Positions 1 through 8,139 of a DNA stretch of 15,358 nt are shown in pieces; within the stretch, counting starts at the first letter, position 1; each line of letters starts with the position of its first letter. The DNA is from Volvariella volvacea V23 (Eukaryota; Basidiomycota; Agaricomycetes; Agaricales; Pluteaceae). Location: contig KB722736.1 in the NCBI GenBank assembly GCA_000349905.1, positions 3,936,093 to 3,951,450 of the forward strand. Direction: 5' to 3'. Both the position numbers and the translations under genes were made by a program. The notes beneath the pieces are model-generated. The model had not been told where the DNA came from and did not search any database. It worked only from the letters and a program-made list of their open reading frames with translations.

Positions 1-660
1 ATAGGTAGCCGTTTGCGTGGCTTAAGTACATCTGTTGGCTTTTTATCACCATAGATGTTGCCTGGTCGTTGAACAGGCTTAGGTGTGTGACTGAGAAGTG
101 GAAGGTTCAGTTTCAGGTGCCTCAGCAGCAGGTTCTGGCTGCGCTTCCGGCTCATGAACTGATGGTTCATTCTCCAAAAGTCGAGAGCGAAGCCCTAATA
201 GACAATGCACAAACTTGGCATTGCTCCAACTTTTCTGCTCCAAGTACTGGACTTCAGAGCCCCAGCCACAGTTCCACCGGCCCAAACATATTCAGCCTTA
301 TCCATATCGCGCATAACCACCTTCAACAATCTCGGTGCCTCCTTAAATTAAGCAGGAGAACCGCTCGGAACACTTAGCACTTGCACACTCACCTAAAGCT
401 TCCTGAATGCGAGGTCCTTTTCAGACGCTATTATATCTGACGGTACGAGTCCCATTGGAATGGCGGGAAGTGCTAAAGTATTGAAGACTGCGGATAAATC
501 TTGTTGTACTGTATGCGAAATCTCGCAGATGCGGGTGACAAGGAGGCTTATGATGACCACTCCAATGGGCCTGACGATCAACATTGATAGTTTTGATGAT
601 CGAGGAAAAAGAGCGCAGCAAGCGCACTAGTACTTCCACGAAGGCGACCAAAAATGTACT
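1..660 (-). other. Unresolved coding-like region, possibly a decayed or partial gene
   Basis: Several minus-strand reading frames here look protein-like, but I cannot join them into one intact gene. A frame from the ATG at 584-582 (63 codons, hydrophobic start) ends at a TAG that directly precedes a good donor (GTGAGT). About 50 nt further on, after a plausible acceptor, a frame containing DMDKAEYVWAGGTVAGALK runs to one TAG and then stays open to the window edge. A third frame (285-79) ends in a Pro/Glu-rich tail and has no ATG of its own. The joins do not keep phase. This is either a pseudogene, a gene with exons I have misplaced, or the 3' part of a gene running off the window. I recognise no family and assign no function. 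Confidence 0.25.
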
Positions 661-822
661 GCTACATTTATAAACTGTACATCAATATCGATACAGCGAT
701 TGACTTGAAGTTGAGTAGGAGAGGTAGCAGGAAGTAGTAGCAGGAGGTAGTCAACCAAAATGGAGGTCAAAATTTACGTAAGGCATGTGGATGATAATCG
801 CAACATATATGAAACAAATATG

Positions 823-910
823 TGCCCCATGGCTGAGTTGGTTACAGCGTCCGACTGTTATGAATCCATCTGACATCGGAAGGTCGTGAGTTCGAGCCTC
901 ACTGGGGCAG
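823..910 (+). tRNA. tRNA-Asn (anticodon GUU) with a 14-nt intron
   Basis: The cloverleaf folds fully. The 7-bp acceptor stem pairs TGCCCCA (823-829) with TGGGGCA (903-909), with discriminator G910. The D stem is GCTG/CAGC. The anticodon stem is TCCGA (850-854) with TCGGA (876-880), and the loop is CTGTTAA with anticodon GTT at 857-859. The variable loop is AGGTC and the T stem/loop is GTGAG-TTCGAGC-CTCAC. A 14-nt intron (861-874) sits one base 3' of the anticodon, the canonical position for nuclear tRNA introns. The A box TGGCTGAGTTGG and the B box GAGTTCGAGCC both match Pol III consensus. Oddity: the first pair is T1-A72, whereas most eukaryotic tRNAs start with G. It delivers asparagine at AAC/AAU codons after splicing. 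Confidence 0.94.
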
Positions 911-914
911 TTAG

Positions 915-919
915 TTTTT
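915..919 (+). terminator. Pol III terminator of the tRNA-Asn gene
   Basis: A run of five T's begins five bases after the discriminator base of the tRNA. It is the usual oligo-T stop for RNA polymerase III. A second T4 run follows at about 922-925. Confidence 0.7.
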
Positions 920-1052
920 GATTTTGATGTCTTTTAAGCGAACATTGGAAGGTGGCAACGACATTGCGAGGTCGGTTGGTAGACTCCGGAGATATTGCGG
1001 GCTTTGGTGGTTCACACACGAGGAAACATTCCGAGTATTGTCATCAGCACCT

Positions 1053-1860
1053 CTATCCTAACACCCTCTTCAACCACAGAGGCGCGGTTGAAAATGGCCT
1101 GAAGGAGTGGTATGGCTTGATCCCCACACGACCCACCACCAGAGGTGCCCCACTCGACTGCCCACAAGGGATTGGTTCGAGCTTGATGACCCAGCCATGA
1201 GATCTATCGTCAACAAGATCCCTAGTACGTATTTGGCGGGAATCAATAAGATGCCTAGGAAGAGTCCTTGAGAGTCTGGTGGTTGGAGGAGAGCACAGAT
1301 GGATACGAGACAGAAGAGTAGCGAGTAGCTGAATGTAAGAGGAAGGGAATTTGGATACAATAGAATCGCCTGGTTGATAAGGTGAGGCTTGGAGGCGGAG
1401 GCTACAATCGGGGACATCGATTATGAAGCTGCAGGCAATCGTTGCTGCCATGCAAGGTCTGCAGATCTTCTGGCATATGGTTCGCTCTCCAGTTCGTATA
1501 ATGTGATGCTTTCTGGGTGTAGTCGTGTCAGCTCTGAAGCAGCAGACTGCGAAGTGATTGAACATACTAGATCAGGAATATCTGAAGTATATACCTCGTC
1601 CATTGTGATAACCCAGTGCCTCCAGTACTCCCAAAGAACAAGCTCGACCAAAGTCCCCACAGCTGCCAACCTGAGCACAATGCAGAAGTCCATTCGTTTG
1701 AGCTCACCTGAAACTTTACGATCTCCTTGATGAAGCAGACGCTATACGATGACACAAGGACCAAGAGGACTGGAACTGTCACCAAAAGGGTGTCTCCACA
1801 GGCGGTGCTTTACGAACTGGCCCGCCAGGGAACGATAAGCTCGATGCCACTCATGATGAA
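1053..1860 (-). pseudogene. Decayed Derlin paralogue, head-to-head with the intact gene
   Basis: Read on the minus strand, this segment carries pieces of Derlin in the correct order. They are TVPVLLVLVSSYSVCFIKE, then WGLWSSLFFG, then PYARRSADLAWQ (identical to the intact copy at 2024-3042), then the region around LLIPAKYV...DLMAG, then VGHLWWWVVWG, and finally TAPLWLKR. They lie in different frames. Two frame changes fall within a few bases (about 1440-1450 and about 1097-1101, the latter looking like a 1-nt loss plus a small deletion), so introns cannot explain them. The segment matching the first exon has an in-frame stop (TAA at 1812-1810) and no usable ATG. The coding match ends at a stop soon after TAPLWLKRVLG, so the Gly-rich tail and the Cdc48-binding box are gone. 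Intron positions of the intact gene still appear in part, which points to DNA duplication rather than retroposition. Confidence 0.8.
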
Positions 1861-2023
1861 GATGAAGTTAACGCTGAGAGCACGACCTCATATTTACAGG
1901 AACTTTGCATGATGGTAGCCGCCAGCGCCGTAAAATCTGAGTGGGATCCGAAATCACGTGATGTTCCCTCCAGAGTGACGTGGTGGCTGCTTTTCCTGCT
2001 CGTCCAACATCTTGAGCTCTACC
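1861..2023 (+). promoter_or_regulatory. Derlin promoter with UPRE-like and CACGTG motifs
   Basis: This 163-bp stretch separates the decayed and the intact Derlin copies. It holds the 10-bp palindrome ATCACGTGAT (1953-1962) with a CACGTG core. It also holds TGACGTGG at 1976-1983, the same octamer as the unfolded-protein-response element bound by XBP1/Hac1-type bZIP factors. That octamer ends about 40 bp before the ATG. Derlin genes are typical UPR targets, so the fit is sensible, but the functional claim is inferred. I see no clear TATA box. Confidence 0.5.
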
Positions 2024-3042
2024 ATGGATGGCCTCGCCGCTGAAATTCGAAAAATCCCGCCAGTGACGAGGTTTCTTTGCGGCTCGTCGCTTGGAGTTAC
2101 GCTCCCTGTTCTCCTGAACATTGTATCACCCTATAGCGTGGTGTTCGTCAAGGAGTTTGTCTTCAAAAAGCTTCAGGTGAGTTTTGGATTTTGATGCATG
2201 CTTTCGCTATTCTGAGTCGCGCGTTTTAGGTATGGAGACTATGGTCGAGTTTCTTTCTCGGAGGTAATGCGTCTCTTAAGGCGTGAAAGCCAGTGCTAAG
2301 GCGATTGTGCACTCAGGTTCTGGGATCAACTACATCTTCGAGATGTCCATGTTATAGTACGCCCAACTGCCCTTGCATGCTCTACCCTATCTCATACAAT
2401 TGAAAAGCCACACAGCAAGCCAGCTTGAAGTAGGCCCATACGCCAGAAGATCAGCAGACCTTGCTTGGCAATTGATGATCGCGTGCGGCTCAATCGTCGT
2501 ACGTCCCTTCATCCAAATATCTCCCGCGCTTAATTTACTAACTCCTGTACTAGGCAATGTCCCTCCCACTCCGCGCATTCGTCTTCAGCCGCCCACTCCT
2601 CGTCTGCCTCGTCTACATCTCCTCTTCCCTCGCACCCGCAGGTGCCCAAACCTCCCTAATGGGCCTCATCACCCTCCCCGTCAAGTACATGCCCTACATG
2701 ATGATTGGCCTGGACCTCCTCATGGCCGGAGCAGCAGGAGCAGCGCAGTCCGTCGCCGGCGCCGTAGTCGGGCATTTCTGGTGGTGGAGCATTTGGGGCT
2801 CGAATAATATCACTCCTTCGGGACCTTTTGCCGCGCTTGGAACTGCGCCTCAGTGGTTGAGGAAGATGATGGGCGAGGATGGTTCAAGCTCTGGTGGCGC
2901 GGCTGGCGGTGCGGGTGCGAGTGCGAGTGCGCCGAGGAACATTGGTGGTGTTCAAGTTATCCCACCACGAAGGGATACAAGACCCTCGGGTGGTACTAGC
3001 GGGCACAATTGGGGCTCAGGACAGAGGTTGGGAAGCAATTAG
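2024..3042 (+). CDS. Derlin (Der1-like ERAD protein), 268 aa, five exons
   Basis: Derlins are ER-membrane pseudorhomboids that help move misfolded proteins out of the ER for degradation (ERAD). Exons: 2024-2176, 2230-2263, 2317-2356, 2408-2498, 2554-3042; the four introns are 51-55 nt. The start ATG is in a strong context (ACCATGG). Visible family marks are LPVLL...SPYSVVFVKE (about residues 27-44), the WR-type segment VWRLWSSFF (52-60), a Leu-Tyr...Gln-Leu-Glu stretch, GPYARRSADLAWQ, and a small-residue helix rich in Gly/Ala ending GHFWWW. No rhomboid Ser/His catalytic pair is evident, as expected. A Gly/Ala/Ser-rich linker leads to the C-terminal box HNWGSGQRLG (257-266), a good SHP box for Cdc48/p97 and very like that of animal Derlin-1. 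The exon 3/4 junction uses acceptor AAAAG at 2407, chosen because it restores the family spacing. Its decayed paralogue lies upstream on the opposite strand. Confidence 0.92.
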
Positions 3043-3634
3043 GCTGGGAAGGGACACTCTAGATTCGAACGGGTAGACCGGTACTCGGGTTTGACGTCTT
3101 GTTGAGTATTACCACCAGTCATTGTACACATACTAATGGTTCATCGCACACCCCTAGTCGATAACCATCTTTTTTGCATATGCATCGTCATTACCTAGCA
3201 CGCACTCTCTCGGGCACTCGGCGACATACGCCACGCCATTTTAATAACCGTTGCCATTTACACATCACACGATGGTACCACGCCCTCTTCTAGGGTTCTC
3301 CCAAAGGTTCGCCATACGAACCTTTTCAGGCCTGAGGATCTATGAGCACAAACTTGCCCATGAGCACCTTAACATCCATCGCCGACTTCCGCCCAATCAA
3401 ATCAAGGGGAGCCTCGCTGACAGGAGTTGCCTGTTATAGACACACCCATCACTGACATTATCGTGTGCATGCAGAGGGCACTTGAAGGGGTCATGAGATT
3501 TCCCTTCATTATCCCGTCTTTTTTTCCTCTTCTTCTCATCCTCATCCTCCACCCTAACTGTTAGCACACGACCTTGTTTTCGCTTTTTCTCTCCCCCGCT
3601 ACTCCTTCGTCTTTTGCTTTGAGAGAAATTACGG
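3043..3634. other. Intergenic region between Derlin and the flavin reductase-like gene
   Basis: I find no convincing gene in these 592 bp. The first part is the Derlin 3' region. A perfect hairpin lies at 3303-3325. A pyrimidine-rich tract at about 3513-3556 (runs of T and CTT/CAT), followed by another near 3575-3610, precedes the ATG at 3635 and is typical of fungal promoters. A short minus-strand open frame (about 3438-3326) is protein-like in composition but unsupported. Confidence 0.5.
3303..3325. repeat. Perfect inverted repeat (9-bp stem, 5-nt loop)
   Basis: AAAGGTTCG (3303-3311) and CGAACCTTT (3317-3325) are exact reverse complements around the loop CCATA. It could form a hairpin on either strand or serve as a dimer binding site. 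It lies about 260 bp past the Derlin stop codon and is not part of any recognised element. Confidence 0.75.
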
Positions 3635-5184
3635 ATGGCTCAACCTGAAGAACAGAGAAGGACGCTCCCGCCGCCTTCGTATACGCAGCACAAGACACCG
3701 AATCCGGGGTATAGATTGGGACAGAGGGTTGACGAGACGCCTGAAGGAAGAGAGTGGCTGAAGGGGCTGGAGGCGGGCTGGTTGACTGTTGATCCTGATG
3801 TGGAGGACTCGAGGTGTGTATGTTCGTCCCGGGGTGCGGGTGTGCATTTTGCATCTGTCGGCAGAATGGAGAGTCTAGAGAAGGCAGCAAAGGAGGAGAA
3901 ATGAATTGCGTTTTTGCAATCAACATGTTTGATAAAGTCCACAATTGCTGCTTATTTTTGCACTTTCTTCTCACGTTTCTATTTTCTCTCGTCGTCCGGT
4001 GTCCGCGTCGCGCACATGTCGCCGTTCGCGCGTTCGCACGCCGACGCCCGTATCTAATTATAACACCCACCTATATGCTCAACCCATGACTTTATGCTAT
4101 AGGAGACTCAACGGCCTAATGCTGAGTGGAATCCTCCCCCGCCCGGTAGCGTTCGTATCTACCGTCTCACCATCAGGCGTAGAAAACTTGGCACCGTTCA
4201 GGTGAGCAGCCCGAATCTCCATGTATCACATGTTGCCGATATTCGCAATACCGTAAACGTCATTGTATTGACATACCATGATCATCCATTCATTCCCCTT
4301 TTTGACACGACCAGCTGGTTTAATCAGGTATGTTTTCCTCCAAACGGGGTATAGCCACTAAAGGGTCCTTTTTTCTCGACCACGACGATACTCTGCCGTT
4401 ATCCAATAACGTTGTCCTCATTTCTCGAACACGACCACGAACATGAACACGATCATGAACATGCACCCACTACGATAGGTCAGCGCCAAGCCACCGGTGA
4501 TCGTCCTCGGCTGCTCGCATGCAGGTGGCAAACCGAGGGACACAGGGGAGAACATCAAGGCCACGGGACAGTTCACGGTCAACATCATCAGCGAGCCGTG
4601 GCTCGCGCAGGCGAATACGTGTGCCATTGAGTGTCCGGCTAATGTGAGCGAGTGGCCGATGAGCGGGCTGACAAAGGAACCGAGTGTGAGTGTGTTATCT
4701 GCAGCCTGCAGGGAAAAGGGGAGCGATTGGGCTCACGCTGTGTTGCTGCGCTATAGACGATTGTCAAGCCGCCGCGTGTTAGGGAGAGTGCGTTCAGCTT
4801 GGAATGCGAGGTATGTTTCCATCTCTCTTCATTGGCCCGGGTATTTTCATATCACCAACCTATCCCATTCAACAGCTTCTCCACGAGATACCGATATATC
4901 ACACCGGCGCAGAAACGATCGCGTCCACTGTGATAATCGGCCAAGTCAAGATGATGCACATCCGCAAGGACACGCTCAACGAACGCGGGGTCTGCGACCC
5001 GGGCAAGCTGAAGCCCATATCACGACTAGGTGGAATCTCGTTTTCGCGCGTGACGGAGGGATTCGAGTTGCCCCGGATGTCGTGGGCCGACGCCCAGGCG
5101 GAGATGAAGAGCGTTAATGGGGTGAATGGAGTTGAGAACGGGGAGGCAGGCAAGGGGGAGACACAATCGCAATCACATTTGTAA
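3635..5184 (+). CDS. Flavin reductase-like FMN split-barrel protein, 286 aa, C-terminal SHL
   Basis: Members of this fold bind FMN. Some reduce free flavin with NAD(P)H for a partner oxygenase, but the reaction of this one is not evident. Exons: 3635-3813, 4103-4201, 4315-4327, 4479-4685, 4757-4810, 4876-5184. Conserved pieces are ILPRPVAFVSTVSPSG (residues 70-85), NLAPFSWFNQVSA (88-100), PPVIVLGCS, then KATGQFTVNII, and IGQVKMMHI in the last exon. Phase and family spacing agree at every junction. Exon 3 is only 13 nt (it completes Ser93 and encodes Trp-Phe-Asn-Gln). Intron 1 is unusually long here (289 nt), and intron 3 carries a short repeat. The protein ends Gln-Ser-His-Leu; the last three residues fit the peroxisomal PTS1 consensus [SAC][KRH][LM]. 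There is no signal peptide or membrane segment. It ends tail-to-tail with the carboxylase alpha gene, 225 bp away. Confidence 0.88.
4427..4462 (+). repeat. Two imperfect 18-bp tandem copies inside intron 3
   Basis: The unit GAACACGACCACGAACAT is repeated once with two C-to-T differences, directly before the acceptor side of intron 3 of the flavin reductase-like gene. It is simple-sequence-like and has no evident role. Confidence 0.7.
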
Positions 5185-5409
5185 TACGTGGAGAGGTACA
5201 GAAGGGGGTACATAGTATTCAACGTGGAGAGAGGTAGGAACTTGAAGTGTCTGGAGACGGGGGGCCTGCCTAGCTAAATTCCATATCTATATACATAGAA
5301 GGGGAACATCGTCTTTTGGGTAAACAGTCAGTCCATAGCATCATGGTACACGGTACAGTATATACATCTCGTAACTATCCTTGTCAACTTTCATCATTCA
5401 AATGCACAA

Positions 5410-7903
5410 TCAAAGCTTACTCGAAATATTCTGCTCCAACCCACAGACCAGCATCCCCTCCCCGAGCACGACGCCCGGCTTGACGCCCTTGCCGATGCGG
5501 CTCACGAACCCGTCGTGCGGAGCGACGACCGCGTTCTCCATCTTCATGGCGGTCAACACTACCAGCGTCTCACCCTTCTTCACTCGTCGGGCAGAATACG
5601 TGGCTGTACTTACACTCCCCTTCGGACCTGTGGCAGAATGAGAATGGCTAGTACCACCGCCGCCACTGCCAGATGCTTCGACCAGCGCAGGATGGATTTC
5701 AACGATTTTGCCAGTAAGCGGAGAAGCGATCTGACACGGATCGTTCGGATCTGCGAGTTCAAACAGAGCAGCTTGAATCCCAGCAGCAGAGGTCGAAGAC
5801 TGCAAGAGCGAGAAAGTGTAGGGCGTGTTGGAGAACGAGCTCTGTAAGACGCCGGAGAGCTGTTCGGGGAAGTTGTTGTGTGCGATCGAAGTTAGAGTGA
5901 GCGTGTGCTTCTGATTCGCTGCTGAGAGGACGGAAGGGGTTGTGGTGCCGGTCCGAGTCGAAACGGGGCTTGATGCAGACGATCCAACTGGGGAAAGCGT
6001 GAGATGGAAGAGTGTACCTGGCTGGAGCGTCGCGTTCCCAGAGATGTGAGATTTCGCTGCATGACCTGCGTCGACCTGCTTGGGGATTTTGAGACCCAGT
6101 GCGCTTGGCATCGTCTTGAGGGTCGTTCTTCCCAAGGCCAGGATCTCCTCCAAGTTCTGCTCGAGCCAGGATGTGCTGATAGCCCCGCTATACCACTGTG
6201 AATGAGCAATGACACCCGCCAACACCTCGATGTTGGTCTTCACACCCCCACCCAGCCTGATTTCCTTCAGAGCTCGCTCAGCACGATGGGACGCCTCCGC
6301 AAAGGTCCTCCCCCGCACAATAATTTTAGCGAGCAGCGAATCGAAATCCGTACCAACCGTCCAGTTAGTTAGGGGTGGTTCCACAGAAGGGCCTGAAGCA
6401 ATCCAGCTGTCAACGCGGATCCCAGGACCACATGGCCAGACGAGATTCCTAGCTTCCACCGTTCCTGGTGTGAGCTTGAAGTTGTTGGCAGGATCTTCCG
6501 CAGTGAGACGCAACTGGATGGCATGCGTCGTGGGGAAGGCAGATGGAGCCGAAATGTCCAAGGAGGCTAACGTAGCGGATTGCCCAAACAGGAGTAATTG
6601 CAGACGGATTAGGTCGACTCCCATGATTTCCTCTGCCAAGGAGGGGCAAGTCTAGGATTCAGCGGGGAAAGGCGTGGGAGAAGTCGGCAGCATACCTGTA
6701 ATCGTGTGTTCGACTTGGACCCTGGGATTGATCTCGAGGAAGACCCATTCGCCGGTTTGCGCGTTGGCGAGGTATTCAAATGTACCTAATCCACGGTATC
6801 GAAGTCTGCTGGCCATGCCGATAGAAGTCGAGAGGAGTGGCTGAATGATCACCCGTGGCAACCTGGATGGGGCAAACTGAACTCTGTATGTGAGAAACAC
6901 GCACACAGGAGATAATTATTCAGGTAACCATTTTACCTCAACGATCTTTTGATACCTGCAGGCACAAGGTGGTGGCGCATCAGGGGATTTTCCAAAAGAC
7001 CAGGAGTACGAGAAGGTGACCTCACCTTCGCTGGACGCTGCACTCCCTCTCCCAGAAATGGTTGACTTGTCCAGTCCCGTCACCCACGATCTGGACTTCA
7101 ATGTGCTTCCATGCAGGACCAACGAGTGCTTTCTCAACGAACAGCTGTCGCGATGGGCTTTCGCCTTGGCACCTGTAACCTTGGAAGTCAGCCACACATA
7201 TTTCCATGAATATATTAGAGATGACAACGGGCAACGAACAGCACACGAACCTGGTGAACGCTTCTTCGATATCAGGCTCTGCCCTGACCAATCGAATTCC
7301 ACGTCCGCCTCCGCCATCAAGGGCTTTGATCATTACAGGAAACCCATGCTGCCTAGCAAAGTCTCGGACATCCGCAAGGGAGTGGACACGCTCGCCAGGG
7401 CAGACAGCTATCCCGAGTGACCGAGCCAGCTCCCTCGAGCGCACCTTGTCAGACGCTACTTGAAGCACTTCGATATCGGGGCCAATGAAGGCCGGTCTGC
7501 CTGGAAGCTTAGAGAGCGCAAGGGCCAGGGCAGGACTTTCACTTAGAAAGCCGTATCCAGGGTGTACGTGTGTACAGCGGGTGCTATAGTAGCGATGGAG
7601 GGTTAGGAGGGAGGTTGGCTGTGAGCTGCGCCTCAGCGACCCACCGTCGACAAACGTCTGCTATTTTATCTGCATTCATGTAGTCTGCTGGACTTTCGAG
7701 CTTGACCGCTTCGTCAGCGAAGGTAGCATGGCTGAAATCTTCAGTGGTGTATATGGCGACGGTAGACCAGCCCAATTCTGTCGCGGTACGCAATATACGA
7801 ATAGCGACTGGAGATGAGGACGATGATCAGCGAACGATCTGAATATTCGAGACAGCAAAAAGGACTCACTCTCGCCTCTGTTTGCGACGAGAATCTTCGG
7901 CAT
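5410..7903 (-). CDS. Acyl-CoA carboxylase alpha subunit (biotin carboxylase + biotin carrier), 699 aa, ends in SKL
   Basis: It carboxylates its own biotin with ATP and bicarbonate, for transfer to an acyl-CoA by a separate carboxyltransferase. Exons, 5' to 3': 7903-7870, 7807-7645, 7583-7251, 7172-7026, 6955-6937, 6876-6696, 6632-5410. The chain starts directly at the biotin-carboxylase fold, MPKILVANRGEIAIRI, so there is no mitochondrial presequence. Seen: HPGYGFLSE (73-81), the Gly-rich ATP loop KALDGGGGRGIR (152-163), HIEVQ (200-204), ERECSVQRRYQKIVE (218-232) and EINPRVQVEHT (280-290), with Arg284 at the catalytic position. A beta-rich middle region is probably the BT domain. The biotinyl domain (about 596-690) has AMKMEN with biotin Lys656, and an extra Gly/Ser-rich loop at 612-639. 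The last residues are Ser-Lys-Leu, a PTS1. There is no carboxyltransferase domain, which excludes pyruvate carboxylase and acetyl-CoA carboxylase. The partner gene lies 236 bp away, divergent. Confidence 0.93.
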
Positions 7904-8139
7904 TTTGGTGATCGACAAAGAGCAAGAACGGGAGGAAGTTATAGCAGCCAAGGAGAGCAAAGTAGGAGACCAGGGATTGGCCTTAGGAACCTAAATCCAT
8001 GGGCCTTATGGCCTTATGTTCTCCCGGTAAATCACGATTGCCGGCAAGATGCACCTGCTAAAAGGCAAGAATATATAGGGATCGTCGACAGACCCTTCAT
8101 ACGAACCCAATCTATACCCTTTGATCAGCCCTTCTGGCC
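7904..8139. promoter_or_regulatory. Shared divergent promoter of the carboxylase alpha and beta genes
   Basis: These 236 bp separate the two start codons, so both subunits of one enzyme are probably co-regulated from here. A TATATA sequence at 8072-8077 sits about 63 bp before the beta ATG. ATTGG at 7976-7980 is CCAAT on the minus strand, 73 bp before the alpha ATG. A tandem GGCCTTAT pair lies at 8002-8017. CGG (8025-8027) and CCG (8041-8043) form an inverted pair with 13 nt between, a layout used by Zn2Cys6 regulators, though such pairs are common by chance. The motif roles are inferred. Confidence 0.6.

Noticed and set aside
3561..4070. 169-aa minus-strand open frame over the flavin reductase-like gene start
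   Set aside because: It is antisense to exon 1 and intron 1 of a conserved gene. Its Lys/Arg/Glu-rich part is the complement of the pyrimidine-rich promoter.
5410..7903. Urea amidolyase/urea carboxylase or pyruvate carboxylase for the biotin gene
   Set aside because: The chain ends after the biotinyl domain at 699 aa and has no amidase, KipI/KipA-like or pyruvate carboxyltransferase domain. An acyl-CoA-type carboxyltransferase gene lies directly beside it.
8030..8043. 14-nt sequence AATCACGATTGCCG shared with 9400-9413 (intron 7 of beta)
   Set aside because: One exact 14-mer match is about what chance allows in a 15-kb window, and the two contexts differ.
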